Under the pieces are notes generated by a model. The model made no database searches and was not told the DNA's origin. It was given only the letters and a program-made list of their open reading frames with translations. A stretch of DNA of 25,587 bases, from the NCBI GenBank assembly GCA_937915475.1, contig CALGIR010000166.1, positions 1-25,587 on the forward strand, given 5' to 3'. The position numbers and the translations under genes were made by a program. Origin of the DNA: an uncultured Bacteroidales bacterium. Lineage in GTDB: Bacteria; Bacteroidota; Bacteroidia; Bacteroidales; Tenuifilaceae. The stretch's first letter is position 1. The number at the start of each line of letters is the position of its first letter. Positions 8,179 through 17,200 of the stretch are shown in pieces.

Positions 8179-8196
8179 GTGGGGATAGGTTGGATG
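8179..8196 (+). repeat. 18-bp direct repeat, copy 1
   Basis: GTGGGGATAGGTTGGATG occurs here and again, identically, about 1.36 kb downstream. The two copies flank the pair of genes of unknown function. No inverted copy was seen. Confidence 0.6.
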
Positions 8197-8228
8197 GGTG
8201 AGTGTTATCAATTAGGCGATGTAAAACT

Positions 8229-8507
8229 ATGGAAGGAGAGATAAAAAAGATTACCGAAAACTATCAAAATATTACCAGTCAGGCGTTTAATGAATTTAAG
8301 ATCATAACTGATAATATTATAAATAGCCAAATAACTGATGTTAAGCAAATAGAATTAACCCTAAATTATATGCTCGATTTTTGTTATGACGAAAGAATGC
8401 TCCAGCTATACAAAGAATTATGCCGATATTATTGGGATATTAATCCGCAGGCAACTGCTGACTATATAAATTACTATAGGGAGATGTGGGATAGCGATGA
8501 TGTTTAG
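8229..8507 (+). CDS. Small protein of unknown function
   Basis: A 92-residue acidic, predominantly helical-looking protein with no recognised family. The C-terminal part is rich in aromatic residues (RYYWDINPQATADYINYY, then REMWDSDDV). It has no signal peptide or membrane segment. The ATG in the context CTATGGAAGG is preferred over an upstream in-frame GTG. The gene lies between a palindrome/direct-repeat pair and the next gene of unknown function 143 bp downstream. Codon pattern and ORF length support a real gene, but nothing visible indicates its role. Confidence 0.6.
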   Translation: MEGEIKKITENYQNITSQAFNEFKIITDNIINSQITDVKQIELTLNYMLDFCYDERMLQLYKELCRYYWDINPQATADYINYYREMWDSDDV

Positions 8508-8650
8508 GATGAATCAAAGAATAAGCCAGAAAGATAAAATTGTTTATAGTTAGAAAATTTTGACCAGTTTACTGATTGATATTCGAAAAGTGATACTCCT
8601 AACTTCATAACCAGTAAACATAACCAGTAAATTAAATACATTTTCGAAAT

Positions 8651-9448
8651 ATGGATAATGATGATAACAAGTTTGATAATGAAGAGCTAAAGGATGAGAA
8701 TCTATTTTTTAAAATGAAGCTTATGGCCGAGCATGGTGCTTACTTTTCTGGGCCTGATGGTGGTAGCAAAGTATCGCCCGAAATTGAGAACCAGTTTCTA
8801 AAGAATATCGAGGAGTTTGAAAAGCAGTTCCATTCGGGAAAGCGTGTAACCATTAGTCAAAGGCTCAAAAATCCTGTGTTTGAAAAGGAAGATTCTATAC
8901 CCGATGATAAAATCTCTGAGGCATTAAAAAATGTCAGAAATCTCCTTAACGAGAATAGCATTTCACTCGATGCTCTTTGCGATGTTACCGACAGGGAACT
9001 CTATAGGTTTATTATGGAGGAGCTAATCCATCAAGAGGTGGATGACGTTAATATGCCAGGTATGATGAGCTGCTTTATTTACGAGGAGTTTTATCCCAAC
9101 CAAGAGCATAACATAGGAAACGATTGCAGCAACTTTTTTCACTTCTTCCTTACGAAAGAGTACAACTTTTATGCCCACCACCTAGCTGAAAACCTTAAGG
9201 GAGAAAGCTACCTTAAGCATTTCAGCGACTCGTTCACCTCATTCGAGAAACTTGATTTTGCCATTACCAGCATAAATATTGAAGGCGAAAAAGCCCACGT
9301 ACACTTCACCGCCGATTTTATTGGCACTATTGACATTACTCAGCAAAAACAACGCTTCTGCGGATCTGGCGAAATGGAACTGCAGTTCGATGGCGAATAC
9401 TGGTATATTGAGAGGGTGGTATTACCAAAAAAAGTCGACGATTTTTAA
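8651..9448 (+). CDS. Protein of unknown function, possible NTF2/SnoaL-like C-terminal domain
   Basis: A 265-residue soluble acidic protein. The N-terminal half (1-130) is helical and charged. The middle (about 130-195) has clustered aromatic and histidine residues (NFFHFFLTKEYNFYAHH). The C-terminal part (about 200-262) shows alternating hydrophobic strands, AITSINIEGEKAHVHFTADF and later GEMELQFDGEYWYIERVVLP, the pattern of NTF2/SnoaL-like cone-shaped domains; that reading is tentative. The short spacer before it carries two tandem ATAACCAGTAAA copies (8607-8630) and a nearby inverted GTTTACTG, which might be a binding site. It has no signal peptide and no visible catalytic motif. Codon use resembles the housekeeping genes rather than the restriction locus. 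Confidence 0.7.
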   Translation: MDNDDNKFDNEELKDENLFFKMKLMAEHGAYFSGPDGGSKVSPEIENQFLKNIEEFEKQFHSGKRVTISQRLKNPVFEKEDSIPDDKISEALKNVRNLLNENSISLDALCDVTDRELYRFIMEELIHQEVDDVNMPGMMSCFIYEEFYPNQEHNIGNDCSNFFHFFLTKEYNFYAHHLAENLKGESYLKHFSDSFTSFEKLDFAITSINIEGEKAHVHFTADFIGTIDITQQKQRFCGSGEMELQFDGEYWYIERVVLPKKVDDF

Positions 9449-9536
9449 ACTCTACGATATTGTTGAAAGCGCCATAACTCAGTTCGACACTGTTAGCAAG
9501 GTGCTCACTGCAAAAGTTGTGATAGGAAGGAGTATT

Positions 9537-9554
9537 GTGGGGATAGGTTGGATG
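9537..9554 (+). repeat. 18-bp direct repeat, copy 2
   Basis: Identical to GTGGGGATAGGTTGGATG upstream; the flanks do not match. A chance 18-mer repeat in a window of this size is unlikely. Confidence 0.6.
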
Positions 9555-9759
9555 CCTAGCGCAGCAAATAGTATTGTTTTTTCAGTTAATATTTAATGCG
9601 TGCAGCTATTAATTACGCTCAACCAATTTAAGCTTAATCAACCCACAAGTAAACACCAATAGTGAAATGCTAGTATTCAACGAATAGCTATACAGAAAGG
9701 GGTTATCGTAAAGGGAAATTGGTATATTTGGAGAGAAGTAGACATTTGTCTTGTTTTTC

Positions 9760-9790
9760 AAAATCCTGCTTGTTTTTGGAGTAGGATTTT
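9760..9790. terminator. Hairpin upstream of the type I locus
   Basis: Arms AAAATCCTGCT and AGTAGGATTTT pair over 11 positions (one G-U) around a 9-nt loop. The stem ends in TTTT rather than being followed by a longer U-tract, so it is a possible weak or bidirectional terminator marking the edge of the locus. Confidence 0.5.
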
Positions 9791-9866
9791 ACTGTACCTA
9801 CAAGTTAGGTGTTTCATTCCAACAAAAATAAACCCAACCCTTAGACAGAAAAGACAGAAGGAAAAC

Positions 9867-9874
9867 TAACTTTG
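9867..9874 (+). promoter_or_regulatory. -7 promoter element for hsdM
   Basis: TAACTTTG matches TAnnTTTG, 27 bp before the hsdM ATG. The -33 region is poor (TTAG at 22-bp spacing). Confidence 0.5.
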
Positions 9875-9901
9875 AAAACGAATAACAGAAAATCAAAATA
9901 A

Positions 9902-12316
9902 ATGGCAATTAAAAAATCCGAATTATACAGCAGCCTTTGGGCAAGCTGTGACGAACTACGAGGTGGAATGGACGCAAGCCAGTACAAAGATTATGTGTTG
10001 GTTATGCTCTTTATTAAATACATTAGCGACAAATGGGCAGGTCAGCCCTTTGCACCCATAACAATTCCAAACGGGGCAAGTTTCGAGGATATGGTTGCTT
10101 TAAAAGGCACGACCGATATTGGTGACCAAATCAACAAAAAAATTATTGCCCCCATTGCCGAAGCCAATCAGTTGGCAGATATGCCAGACTTTAACGATGT
10201 TTCCAAATTGGGAAGCGGAAAAGAGATGGTGGACAGGCTCAGCAATCTGATAGCCATCTTTGAAAATCCAAGTCTTGATTTTAGTAAAAATAAAGCAGAG
10301 GGTGATGATATTTTAGGCGATGCCTACGAATACCTAATGCGTCATTTTGCCACAGAAAGTGGTAAGAGTAAAGGTCAATTTTATACGCCTGCCGAAGTAA
10401 GCCGAATAATGGCAAGGATTATTGGCATACACAAAGTAGAAACCACTGCCGAAACTACAGTATATGACCCTGCTTGTGGGTCGGGCTCTCTACTCTTGAA
10501 AATCAGCGATGTAGCCAACGGCAAAGTCACCTTGTACGGTCAGGAAAAAGATGCAGCAACTTCTGGTTTGGCACGAATGAATATGATTTTGCACAATGAG
10601 CCTACGGCATTAATCAAACAGGGAAATACATTAGCCAATCCATTGTTTAAAAACCAAGACAACGACAATTTAAAAACCTTCGACTATGTAGTGGCCAATC
10701 CTCCGTTTAGCGACAAGCGTTGGAGCAACGGACTAAATTTGCCCGAAGACAATCCCTACAACCGCTTTCAAGATTATGGCATTCCACCTTCCAAAAATGG
10801 AGACTATGCCTTTTTATTACACATTGTACGCTCCTTAAAGCGCAACGGTAAAGGCGCTATCGTTCTACCGCACGGCGTACTGTTTAGAGGTAATGCAGAA
10901 GCAGTAATTCGCACCAAATTAATCCGTAAAGGCTACATAAAAGGTATTATAGGTTTACCTGCCAACCTGTTTTATGGTACAGGAATTCCAGCTTGCATTA
11001 TTTTAATTGACAAAGAAAATGCCCAAAACCGAAAAGGTATTTTTATGATAGATGCAGGAAAAGGATTTATAAAAGAGGGCAATAAAAACCGCTTGCGAGA
11101 GCAAGACATTCACCGCGTAGCCGATGTGTTTAACCACGAAGAGCAGATACCAGGCTATAGCAAAATGGTCTCAATTACAGAAATTGAAGCCAATGAGTTC
11201 AATCTCAACATTCCAAGATATATCGAAAGTCAAGAGAAAGAAGATGTACAAGATATTGAAGCCCATCTGTTGGGCGGCATTCCCAATGCAGATATTGATG
11301 CCTTACAACGTTTTTGGGACGTCTATCCCTCTATAAAGGCTGCACTGTTTACTCAGAGCGATAGAGCCAACTACTCCCATTTAAAAGTGGACAAAGAAGA
11401 GATTAAAAACACCATTTTTGAACATCCCGAGTTTGTGGAATTCACAACCGAAATGGATGCGCTTTTTAATGAATGGAAAACCGAAAGTACAACAACACTA
11501 AAAGCTTTAGAGAAAGGTTTTAATCCAAAAGAACTCATTCACAACATATCAGAAAATCTATTAGCACAATACGCCAACAAAGCGTTGATTGATAAATACG
11601 TAATGTACCAACATCTAATGACCTATTGGTTTGAGGTAATGCAAGACGACAGCTATCTAATTACCCAAGATGGCTGGGAAGCTAAAACCTATCGGATTAT
11701 TGTAGAAAGTGGCAAAGCCAAAAGAAAAGTAGACAAAGGCTGGACGTGTGACCTTCTGCCTAAAGAGTTGGTGATTAACCGCTACTTTACAACAGAAAAA
11801 GAGGCGTTAGAAGTTTTGCAAGCAGAAAAAGAAACCGTTGCGGCTGAGCTTATAGAATTAGAAGAAGAGAACAGCGGTGAAGAGGGCTATTTTGCCGAAA
11901 TGGAAAGAGTAAACAAAGGCAATGTAAATGCACGTATCAAAGAGTTGAAAGGAGAAACAGATACAGCCGATGAATTAAAAGTGCTCAAACAATACATTGT
12001 GTTATTAGACAAACAGACAGAAACCAACCGACAGATAAAGGAAGTAGAAGCCGACTTAGACAAAAAACTCTATGCCCAATACCCCTCCCTAACAGAAGAG
12101 CAGATAAAGCAACTGGTGGTAAACGACAAATGGATGCAATCCATAGGAAGTGCCATAAAAGAAGAGATAGACCACATCAGCCAGCGTTTAACCAATCGAG
12201 TAAATGAATTGGCAGAACGCTACGCAAACCCATTGCCTGTTATTGATAAAGAGGTGGAAGATTTAGAGAGTAAAGTAAATGCGCACCTTGAAAAAATGGG
12301 ATTTGTATGGAAGTAA
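9902..12316 (+). CDS. hsdM: Type I restriction-modification methyltransferase subunit, long form
   Basis: N6-adenine DNA methyltransferase subunit of a type I system; with HsdS it protects host DNA and with HsdR it forms the restriction complex. The N-terminal HsdM helical domain (about 5-125) is followed by QFYTP (159-163), SAM motif I DPACGSG (189-195) and the catalytic NPPF (266-269). At 804 residues it is much longer than classic HsdM (about 500). The extra C-terminal third, from about 500, includes a charged, coiled-coil-rich stretch (about 640-790, many Glu/Lys/Leu heptads). This long form is known among type I systems, so the extension is not a fusion error. Its 3' end overlaps hsdS by 10 bp in another frame, a sign of translational coupling. 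Confidence 0.96.
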   Translation: MAIKKSELYSSLWASCDELRGGMDASQYKDYVLVMLFIKYISDKWAGQPFAPITIPNGASFEDMVALKGTTDIGDQINKKIIAPIAEANQLADMPDFNDVSKLGSGKEMVDRLSNLIAIFENPSLDFSKNKAEGDDILGDAYEYLMRHFATESGKSKGQFYTPAEVSRIMARIIGIHKVETTAETTVYDPACGSGSLLLKISDVANGKVTLYGQEKDAATSGLARMNMILHNEPTALIKQGNTLANPLFKNQDNDNLKTFDYVVANPPFSDKRWSNGLNLPEDNPYNRFQDYGIPPSKNGDYAFLLHIVRSLKRNGKGAIVLPHGVLFRGNAEAVIRTKLIRKGYIKGIIGLPANLFYGTGIPACIILIDKENAQNRKGIFMIDAGKGFIKEGNKNRLREQDIHRVADVFNHEEQIPGYSKMVSITEIEANEFNLNIPRYIESQEKEDVQDIEAHLLGGIPNADIDALQRFWDVYPSIKAALFTQSDRANYSHLKVDKEEIKNTIFEHPEFVEFTTEMDALFNEWKTESTTTLKALEKGFNPKELIHNISENLLAQYANKALIDKYVMYQHLMTYWFEVMQDDSYLITQDGWEAKTYRIIVESGKAKRKVDKGWTCDLLPKELVINRYFTTEKEALEVLQAEKETVAAELIELEEENSGEEGYFAEMERVNKGNVNARIKELKGETDTADELKVLKQYIVLLDKQTETNRQIKEVEADLDKKLYAQYPSLTEEQIKQLVVNDKWMQSIGSAIKEEIDHISQRLTNRVNELAERYANPLPVIDKEVEDLESKVNAHLEKMGFVWK

Positions 12317-13530
12317 ATAATAGATCATCTATAGGTCAATCAGATTGGAATGAATTAAGTCTAGGTGAATCAGCAATTCTAAAAGCAAGAATAGGATGGC
12401 AAGGATTAACAACTACTGAATATCTAAATACAGGTAATTATTGTTTAATCACAGGTACTGATTTTAAAAATGGCTTTATTGATTGGAATAATTGTGTCTT
12501 TGTAGAAAAGAACAGATATGATCAAGACAAAAATATTCAAGTTCATATTGGAGATGTTTTAGTAACCAAAGATGGTACAATAGGGAAAGTTGCATATGTG
12601 GACAAAGTGCCTAAGCCTACAACTTTAAATAGTGGTGTGTTTGTAATTCGTCCAAAGAATAAATCATTTAACCCTAAATACTTTTATCATGTTTTAATGT
12701 CAAATCATTTTGCAGATTTCCTTTCAAGACTTACTGCAGGCTCAACCATTTCACATTTATATCAAAAAGACTTTGTTCATTTTGATTTTCCACTCCCTCC
12801 CCTCCCAGAACAAAAAGCCATCGCCCGAGTATTAAGCGATACCGATAACTTAATACAAGCCATCACACAAAAGCTCGCTAAAAAAAGAGCCATTAAACAA
12901 GGCGCTATGCAGCAGTTGTTAACGCCGAAGGAAGGTTGGGAAAGAGTCAAGCTTGATAATGTAATTGATGTTAATAGAGGTGGTTCTCCAAGACCTATTC
13001 ATAATTATATAACCTCATCATCTAATGGTATCAATTGGATTAAAATTGGTGATACAAGTTCAAGTAGTAAGTACATTACAAGTAGTAAAGAAAAAATCAT
13101 TCCAGAAGGAGCTATTAACTCTCGCAAAGTATATATTGGAGACTTTTTACTTTCTAATTCTATGTCGTTCGGCAGACCATATATTTTAAAAATTGATGGT
13201 TGCATTCATGATGGTTGGTTAGTACTTCAAAATTATCAAAGTTCTTTCGATAGAGAATTTTTATATTACACTTTGATGTCCAAAGATATCTTTAATCAAT
13301 ATTTGATGAAGGCTTCAGGCAGTGGTGTACTTAACCTAAATAAAGAATTAGTAAAAACTGTCGAATTAAACAAGCCTAAAAGTTTAAAAGAACAAACCCA
13401 CATCGCCACCATCCTTTCCGATATGGACACAGAAATAACACAAATAGAACAAAAGCTATCAAAATATAAATTGCTAAAACAAGGATTAATGCAACAGTTG
13501 TTAACGGGTAAAATTAGGCTAACTGTCTGA
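12307..13530 (+). CDS. hsdS: Type I restriction-modification specificity subunit
   Basis: DNA-sequence recognition subunit. It has the expected two-half layout: target-recognition domain 1 (about 10-160), conserved helical spacer beginning PLPPLPEQKAIARVLSDTD and ending MQQLLTPKEGW (about 162-211), domain 2 (about 212-358), and the second spacer (about 359-407) with EQTHIATILSDMDTEI and a closing MQQLLTGKIRL. The two halves recognise the two parts of a split target; the target cannot be read from sequence. The recognition domains look more AT-rich than the spacers, as expected for exchanged modules. The 18-bp ATGCA(G/A)CAGTTGTTAACG at the end of each half is a near-perfect direct repeat. The start codon lies inside the end of hsdM. 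Confidence 0.95.
   Translation: MEVNNRSSIGQSDWNELSLGESAILKARIGWQGLTTTEYLNTGNYCLITGTDFKNGFIDWNNCVFVEKNRYDQDKNIQVHIGDVLVTKDGTIGKVAYVDKVPKPTTLNSGVFVIRPKNKSFNPKYFYHVLMSNHFADFLSRLTAGSTISHLYQKDFVHFDFPLPPLPEQKAIARVLSDTDNLIQAITQKLAKKRAIKQGAMQQLLTPKEGWERVKLDNVIDVNRGGSPRPIHNYITSSSNGINWIKIGDTSSSSKYITSSKEKIIPEGAINSRKVYIGDFLLSNSMSFGRPYILKIDGCIHDGWLVLQNYQSSFDREFLYYTLMSKDIFNQYLMKASGSGVLNLNKELVKTVELNKPKSLKEQTHIATILSDMDTEITQIEQKLSKYKLLKQGLMQQLLTGKIRLTV
12907..12924 (+). repeat. hsdS internal direct repeat, copy 1
   Basis: Encodes MQQLLT at the end of the central conserved region; 17 of 18 bases match the copy at the end of the gene. Such repeats can allow domain exchange. Confidence 0.6.
13489..13506 (+). 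repeat. hsdS internal direct repeat, copy 2
   Basis: Matches the central copy except for one base (G to A), at the end of the second conserved region. Confidence 0.6.
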
Positions 13531-13765
13531 ATTGGGATTTTTTGGATGTTTGGATTTTAAGATTGGGGTATGTAGGATATGTGATAGCTATTGGCACTTT
13601 GAGGTTTGAACAATAGGTTGTATTAATCCAGTGATTAATTAAGTTTGATGGTTATAATGAAGAATAATGGAATGGTACTTAGAAGAGTTGAGTATTTCGG
13701 ATTAGGGAATGTAGGATAAAATAATCTAGCAATCCATTAATCCAACAAATCCAAATTCTGACAAT

Positions 13766-14188
13766 ATGGAGAAGAGAGAGGAAATAAAAGATGATTTAAC
13801 CTACCAAATAATCGGCTGTGCTATGAAGGTTCATAGCACCTTGGGCAATGGTTTTCAGGAAGTTATTTATCAGAGAGCGCTCTCGATAGAAATGAAAAAA
13901 CAAGGATTAAACTTTGATAGAGAATTGGAAATGCCATTATTTTATGATGGTTTTTCCATAGGGAGTAGAAGAGTAGATTTTTTGGTAGAAAACAAAATAA
14001 TGGTTGAGCTAAAAGCACTGGTGAAACTGGAAGACGTACACCTAGCACAAGGCTTAAACTATTTAGTGGCTTATAATGTAGATTTAGGATTGCTTCTAAA
14101 TTTTGGAGCACAGAGCTTAGAAATAAAACGATTACGGCATCCTAAGAATAAAGAGAATCCGAATAGGGAAAGTACAAAAAACTTGTAA
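13766..14188 (+). CDS. GxxExxY protein (PD-(D/E)XK nuclease-like)
   Basis: A 140-residue member of the GxxExxY family, widespread in Bacteroidota and of unproven function. The signature GFQEVIY is at 29-35. A PD-(D/E)XK-like core follows: D71 in VDFLVENK and E81-L-K83 in VELKAL, with the alpha-helical AQGLNYLVAYN after it, the arrangement of small restriction-like nucleases. It sits between hsdS and hsdR with about 235 bp upstream and 104 bp downstream of non-coding, repeat-containing DNA. It therefore interrupts the restriction operon rather than being tightly packed into it. These genes seem to insert freely at many loci, so the position need not mean a role in restriction. Confidence 0.9.
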   Translation: MEKREEIKDDLTYQIIGCAMKVHSTLGNGFQEVIYQRALSIEMKKQGLNFDRELEMPLFYDGFSIGSRRVDFLVENKIMVELKALVKLEDVHLAQGLNYLVAYNVDLGLLLNFGAQSLEIKRLRHPKNKENPNRESTKNL

Positions 14189-14292
14189 GTAGAAGAACAG
14201 AGAATCTGTAAATAGGGAAGGATTTTAAATAAAGCAAAGTCAAGTAAGCACAGGTAAATATATCACGGGATTACGAGTATAAAAAAAATGTT

Positions 14293-17200
14293 ATGAACAA
14301 CATCGGACAAATTGAACGCATCACACAAAACCGTATCGTTAAGCTTTTTCAAGAGGAGTTGGGGTATAATTATTTAGGGAATTGGGCAGACCGAGAAAGC
14401 AACAGCAATATTGAAGAGGAACTACTTACAACTTATTTACAAAACAAAGGTTACACAACTGCCCAAATCACAAAAGCCATTTACGAGCTAAAAACAACGG
14501 CTGTTAACTTTAGCGACAGTCTATATACCACCAATAAGAACGTGTATGAGCTAATACGTTATGGTGCAGATATCAAAACAGAAGTTGGCAAAAATACGGA
14601 GAAAGTTCATTTTATAGATTGGGAGAATTGGGATAAAAATGATTTTGCCATTGCCGAAGAGGTTACTATAAAAGGCAATAAAACAAAAAGACCCGATATA
14701 GTTATTTATGTAAATGGTATTGCATTAGCGGTATTAGAACTAAAAAGGAGTACGGTAACTATCAATGACGGTATCCGTCAGAATATCACCAACCAACAAG
14801 ACCATTTTATCGAACCTTTTTTTGCTACAGTTCAATATCTTTTTGCAGGTAACGACACAGAAGGCTTGCGCTATGGAGCCATAAAAACCCCTGAAAAATA
14901 TTATCTAAATTGGAAGGAAGATGTTTTGGATAATAGCAGAAACTTGTTGGATAAGTATATTCTAAAAATGTGTGATAAAAACCGTTTTTTAGAAATAATA
15001 TACAATTTCGTTCTGTTTGATGGTGGAATTAAAAAGCTACCCAGGGTACATCAATACTTCGGCGTTAAAGAAGCTCAAAAACACATTAACCGTTATGAAG
15101 GTGGCATTATATGGCACACCCAAGGCAGCGGAAAAAGCATTGTTATGGTCTATTTGGCAAAATGGATTTTAGAAAACAATCCCAACGCTAGAGTGGTCAT
15201 ATTAACAGACCGTGACGAGCTAGACAAACAAATAGAGGGCGTTTTTAAAGATGCAGATGAAAAGATTTATCGCACCAAAAGCGGTAGAGATTTAATGCAT
15301 AAATTGAGCACTCCCACACCAAGATTACTATGCTCCTTAGTACATAAGTTTGGAAAGAAAGACGCAGGCAACTTCAACCAATTTATCAAAGAATTGAAAA
15401 GCCAGCCGTCACAAACGGTGGGTGAATTATTTGTTTTTGTAGATGAGTGCCACCGCACACAAAGTGGTCGTTTACACCGTACAATGAAAGCGATGTTACC
15501 CAATGCGGTTTTTGTCGGTTTTACAGGTACGCCGCTATTGAAGAAAGACAAACAAACCAGTTTAGAAGTATTTGGTAAATATATCCATACGTATAAATTT
15601 AATGAAGGTGTGGACGATGGGGTTATTTTAGATTTGGTGTATGAAGCAAGAGATATAGACCAACGCCTCTCCTCCCAGAAAAAAATAGACGAATGGTTTG
15701 AAGCGAAGACGAGAGGCTTAAATGATTTCCAAAAATCAGAAATCAAAAAGAAATGGGGAACAATGCAAAAAGTGTTGAGCAGTCGTTCTCGTATGGAAAA
15801 AATCGTGGCGGATATAGTTTTTGATTTTTCTACAAAACCACGTTTATCATCTCAAAATGGAAATGCAATCTTAGTAGCAAGTTCCATTTATGAGGCTTGT
15901 AAATATTACGAGTTATTTAAAAATACAAATTCGGAATTAAAGGGCAAGTGCGCCATTGTTACTTCATACAGCCCACAAACAAGCGATATTACAACAGAAG
16001 ATACTGGAGCTACTACAGACAGCGAGAAGGAGTTTATGTATAATTTGTACCAAAAGGTATTGGGTTCAAAAACAACCGAGCAATATGAAGATTGGGCAAA
16101 AGCAAAGTTCTGTGATGAACCTGCCAATATGAAGCTTTTAATTGTGGTATCTAAACTATTAACTGGATTTGATGCGCCAAGCTGCACCTATTTGTATATC
16201 GATAAGAGTATGCAAGACCACGGTCTGTTTCAAGCCATTTGCCGAGTTAATAGATTGGATACAGACGACAAACAGTTTGGGTATATAGTAGATTATAAAG
16301 ACTTGTTTAAAAAGCTGGTAAATGAGGATGGAACTGGCGCTTTACAGGTATATACTTCCGAGTTAGATTATGAGGATTTTGAAACCACGGACATAGATAT
16401 TATGCTTCAAGACCGTATAAAGCTCGGTAAAGAACGTTTAGACAATGCTTTGGAAGAGATACATATTTTATGTGAACCAGTTGCACCACCAAAAGATACC
16501 TTGGCATACATTCACTATTTCTGTGGCAATACGGAGATAGAAGAAGAGTTAAAGGCGAAGGAACCACAACGAACTGCTTTGTATAAAAAAACGGTGGCCT
16601 TAATACGTGCCTATGCAAATATTGCGGATGAGATGGAAGAGGCTGGTTATACCGAAAGAGAAACGACAAGTATCAAAAGGGAATTAGACTACTACCTAAA
16701 GCTACGTGAAGAAATAAGACAAGCAAGTGGTGAAACACTAGATTTAAAGACCTACGAGGCAGATATGCGCCATTTAATAGACACCTATATTCAAGCAAAG
16801 GATTCAAAAACCATCTCTTCTTTTGCGGATATGCCTCTATTGGATATTATCGTAAAATCGGGCATTGCAGATGCTATTAATTCGATGCCTGAAGGGATAA
16901 GGTCGAATGAAGGTGCCGTTGCAGAAACGATTGAAAATAACGTTCGAAAAAAAATAATCAAAGAGCATTTAACTGACCCCGCATTTTTCGAAAAAATGTC
17001 AAAACTTTTAGCAGCAATAATAAAAGAACGCAAAGCGAACGCTATAAGTTATGGGGAGTATTTAAAGAAGATTGCAGATTTAGCTAAAAAAGCAAACGAA
17101 GGTAAAAGCGAAGAAACTCCCGAAACATTAGTCACCTCTGCACAAAGGGCTTTATATAATAATTTAGGTAAGGATGAAAGCTTAGCCATGCAGATTGATG

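Larger units (their letters stand above)
7916..8228. other. Intergenic region, no gene seen
   Basis: AT-rich spacer between divergent genes. Neither strand has a convincing ORF. It contains a perfect palindrome and one copy of an 18-bp direct repeat near its right end (listed separately). A TATGTTTA near 8133 is one base from the -7 consensus and could serve the next gene. Confidence 0.5.
9449..9901. other. Intergenic region before the restriction locus
   Basis: 453 bp without a supported gene. It contains the second 18-bp repeat copy, a strong hairpin and a promoter-like element before hsdM (listed separately). An open frame running past the previous gene to about 9596 is an overlapping shadow and not supported. 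Confidence 0.5.

Noticed and set aside
9279..9596. A separate plus-strand gene overlapping the end of the 8651 gene
   Set aside because: Most of it overlaps a well-supported gene in another frame, and its unique tail has no conserved features or start signal.
12307..13530. Phase-variable inverting hsdS system
   Set aside because: No inverted partial hsdS copy or site-specific recombinase is present in the window; only direct repeats are seen.
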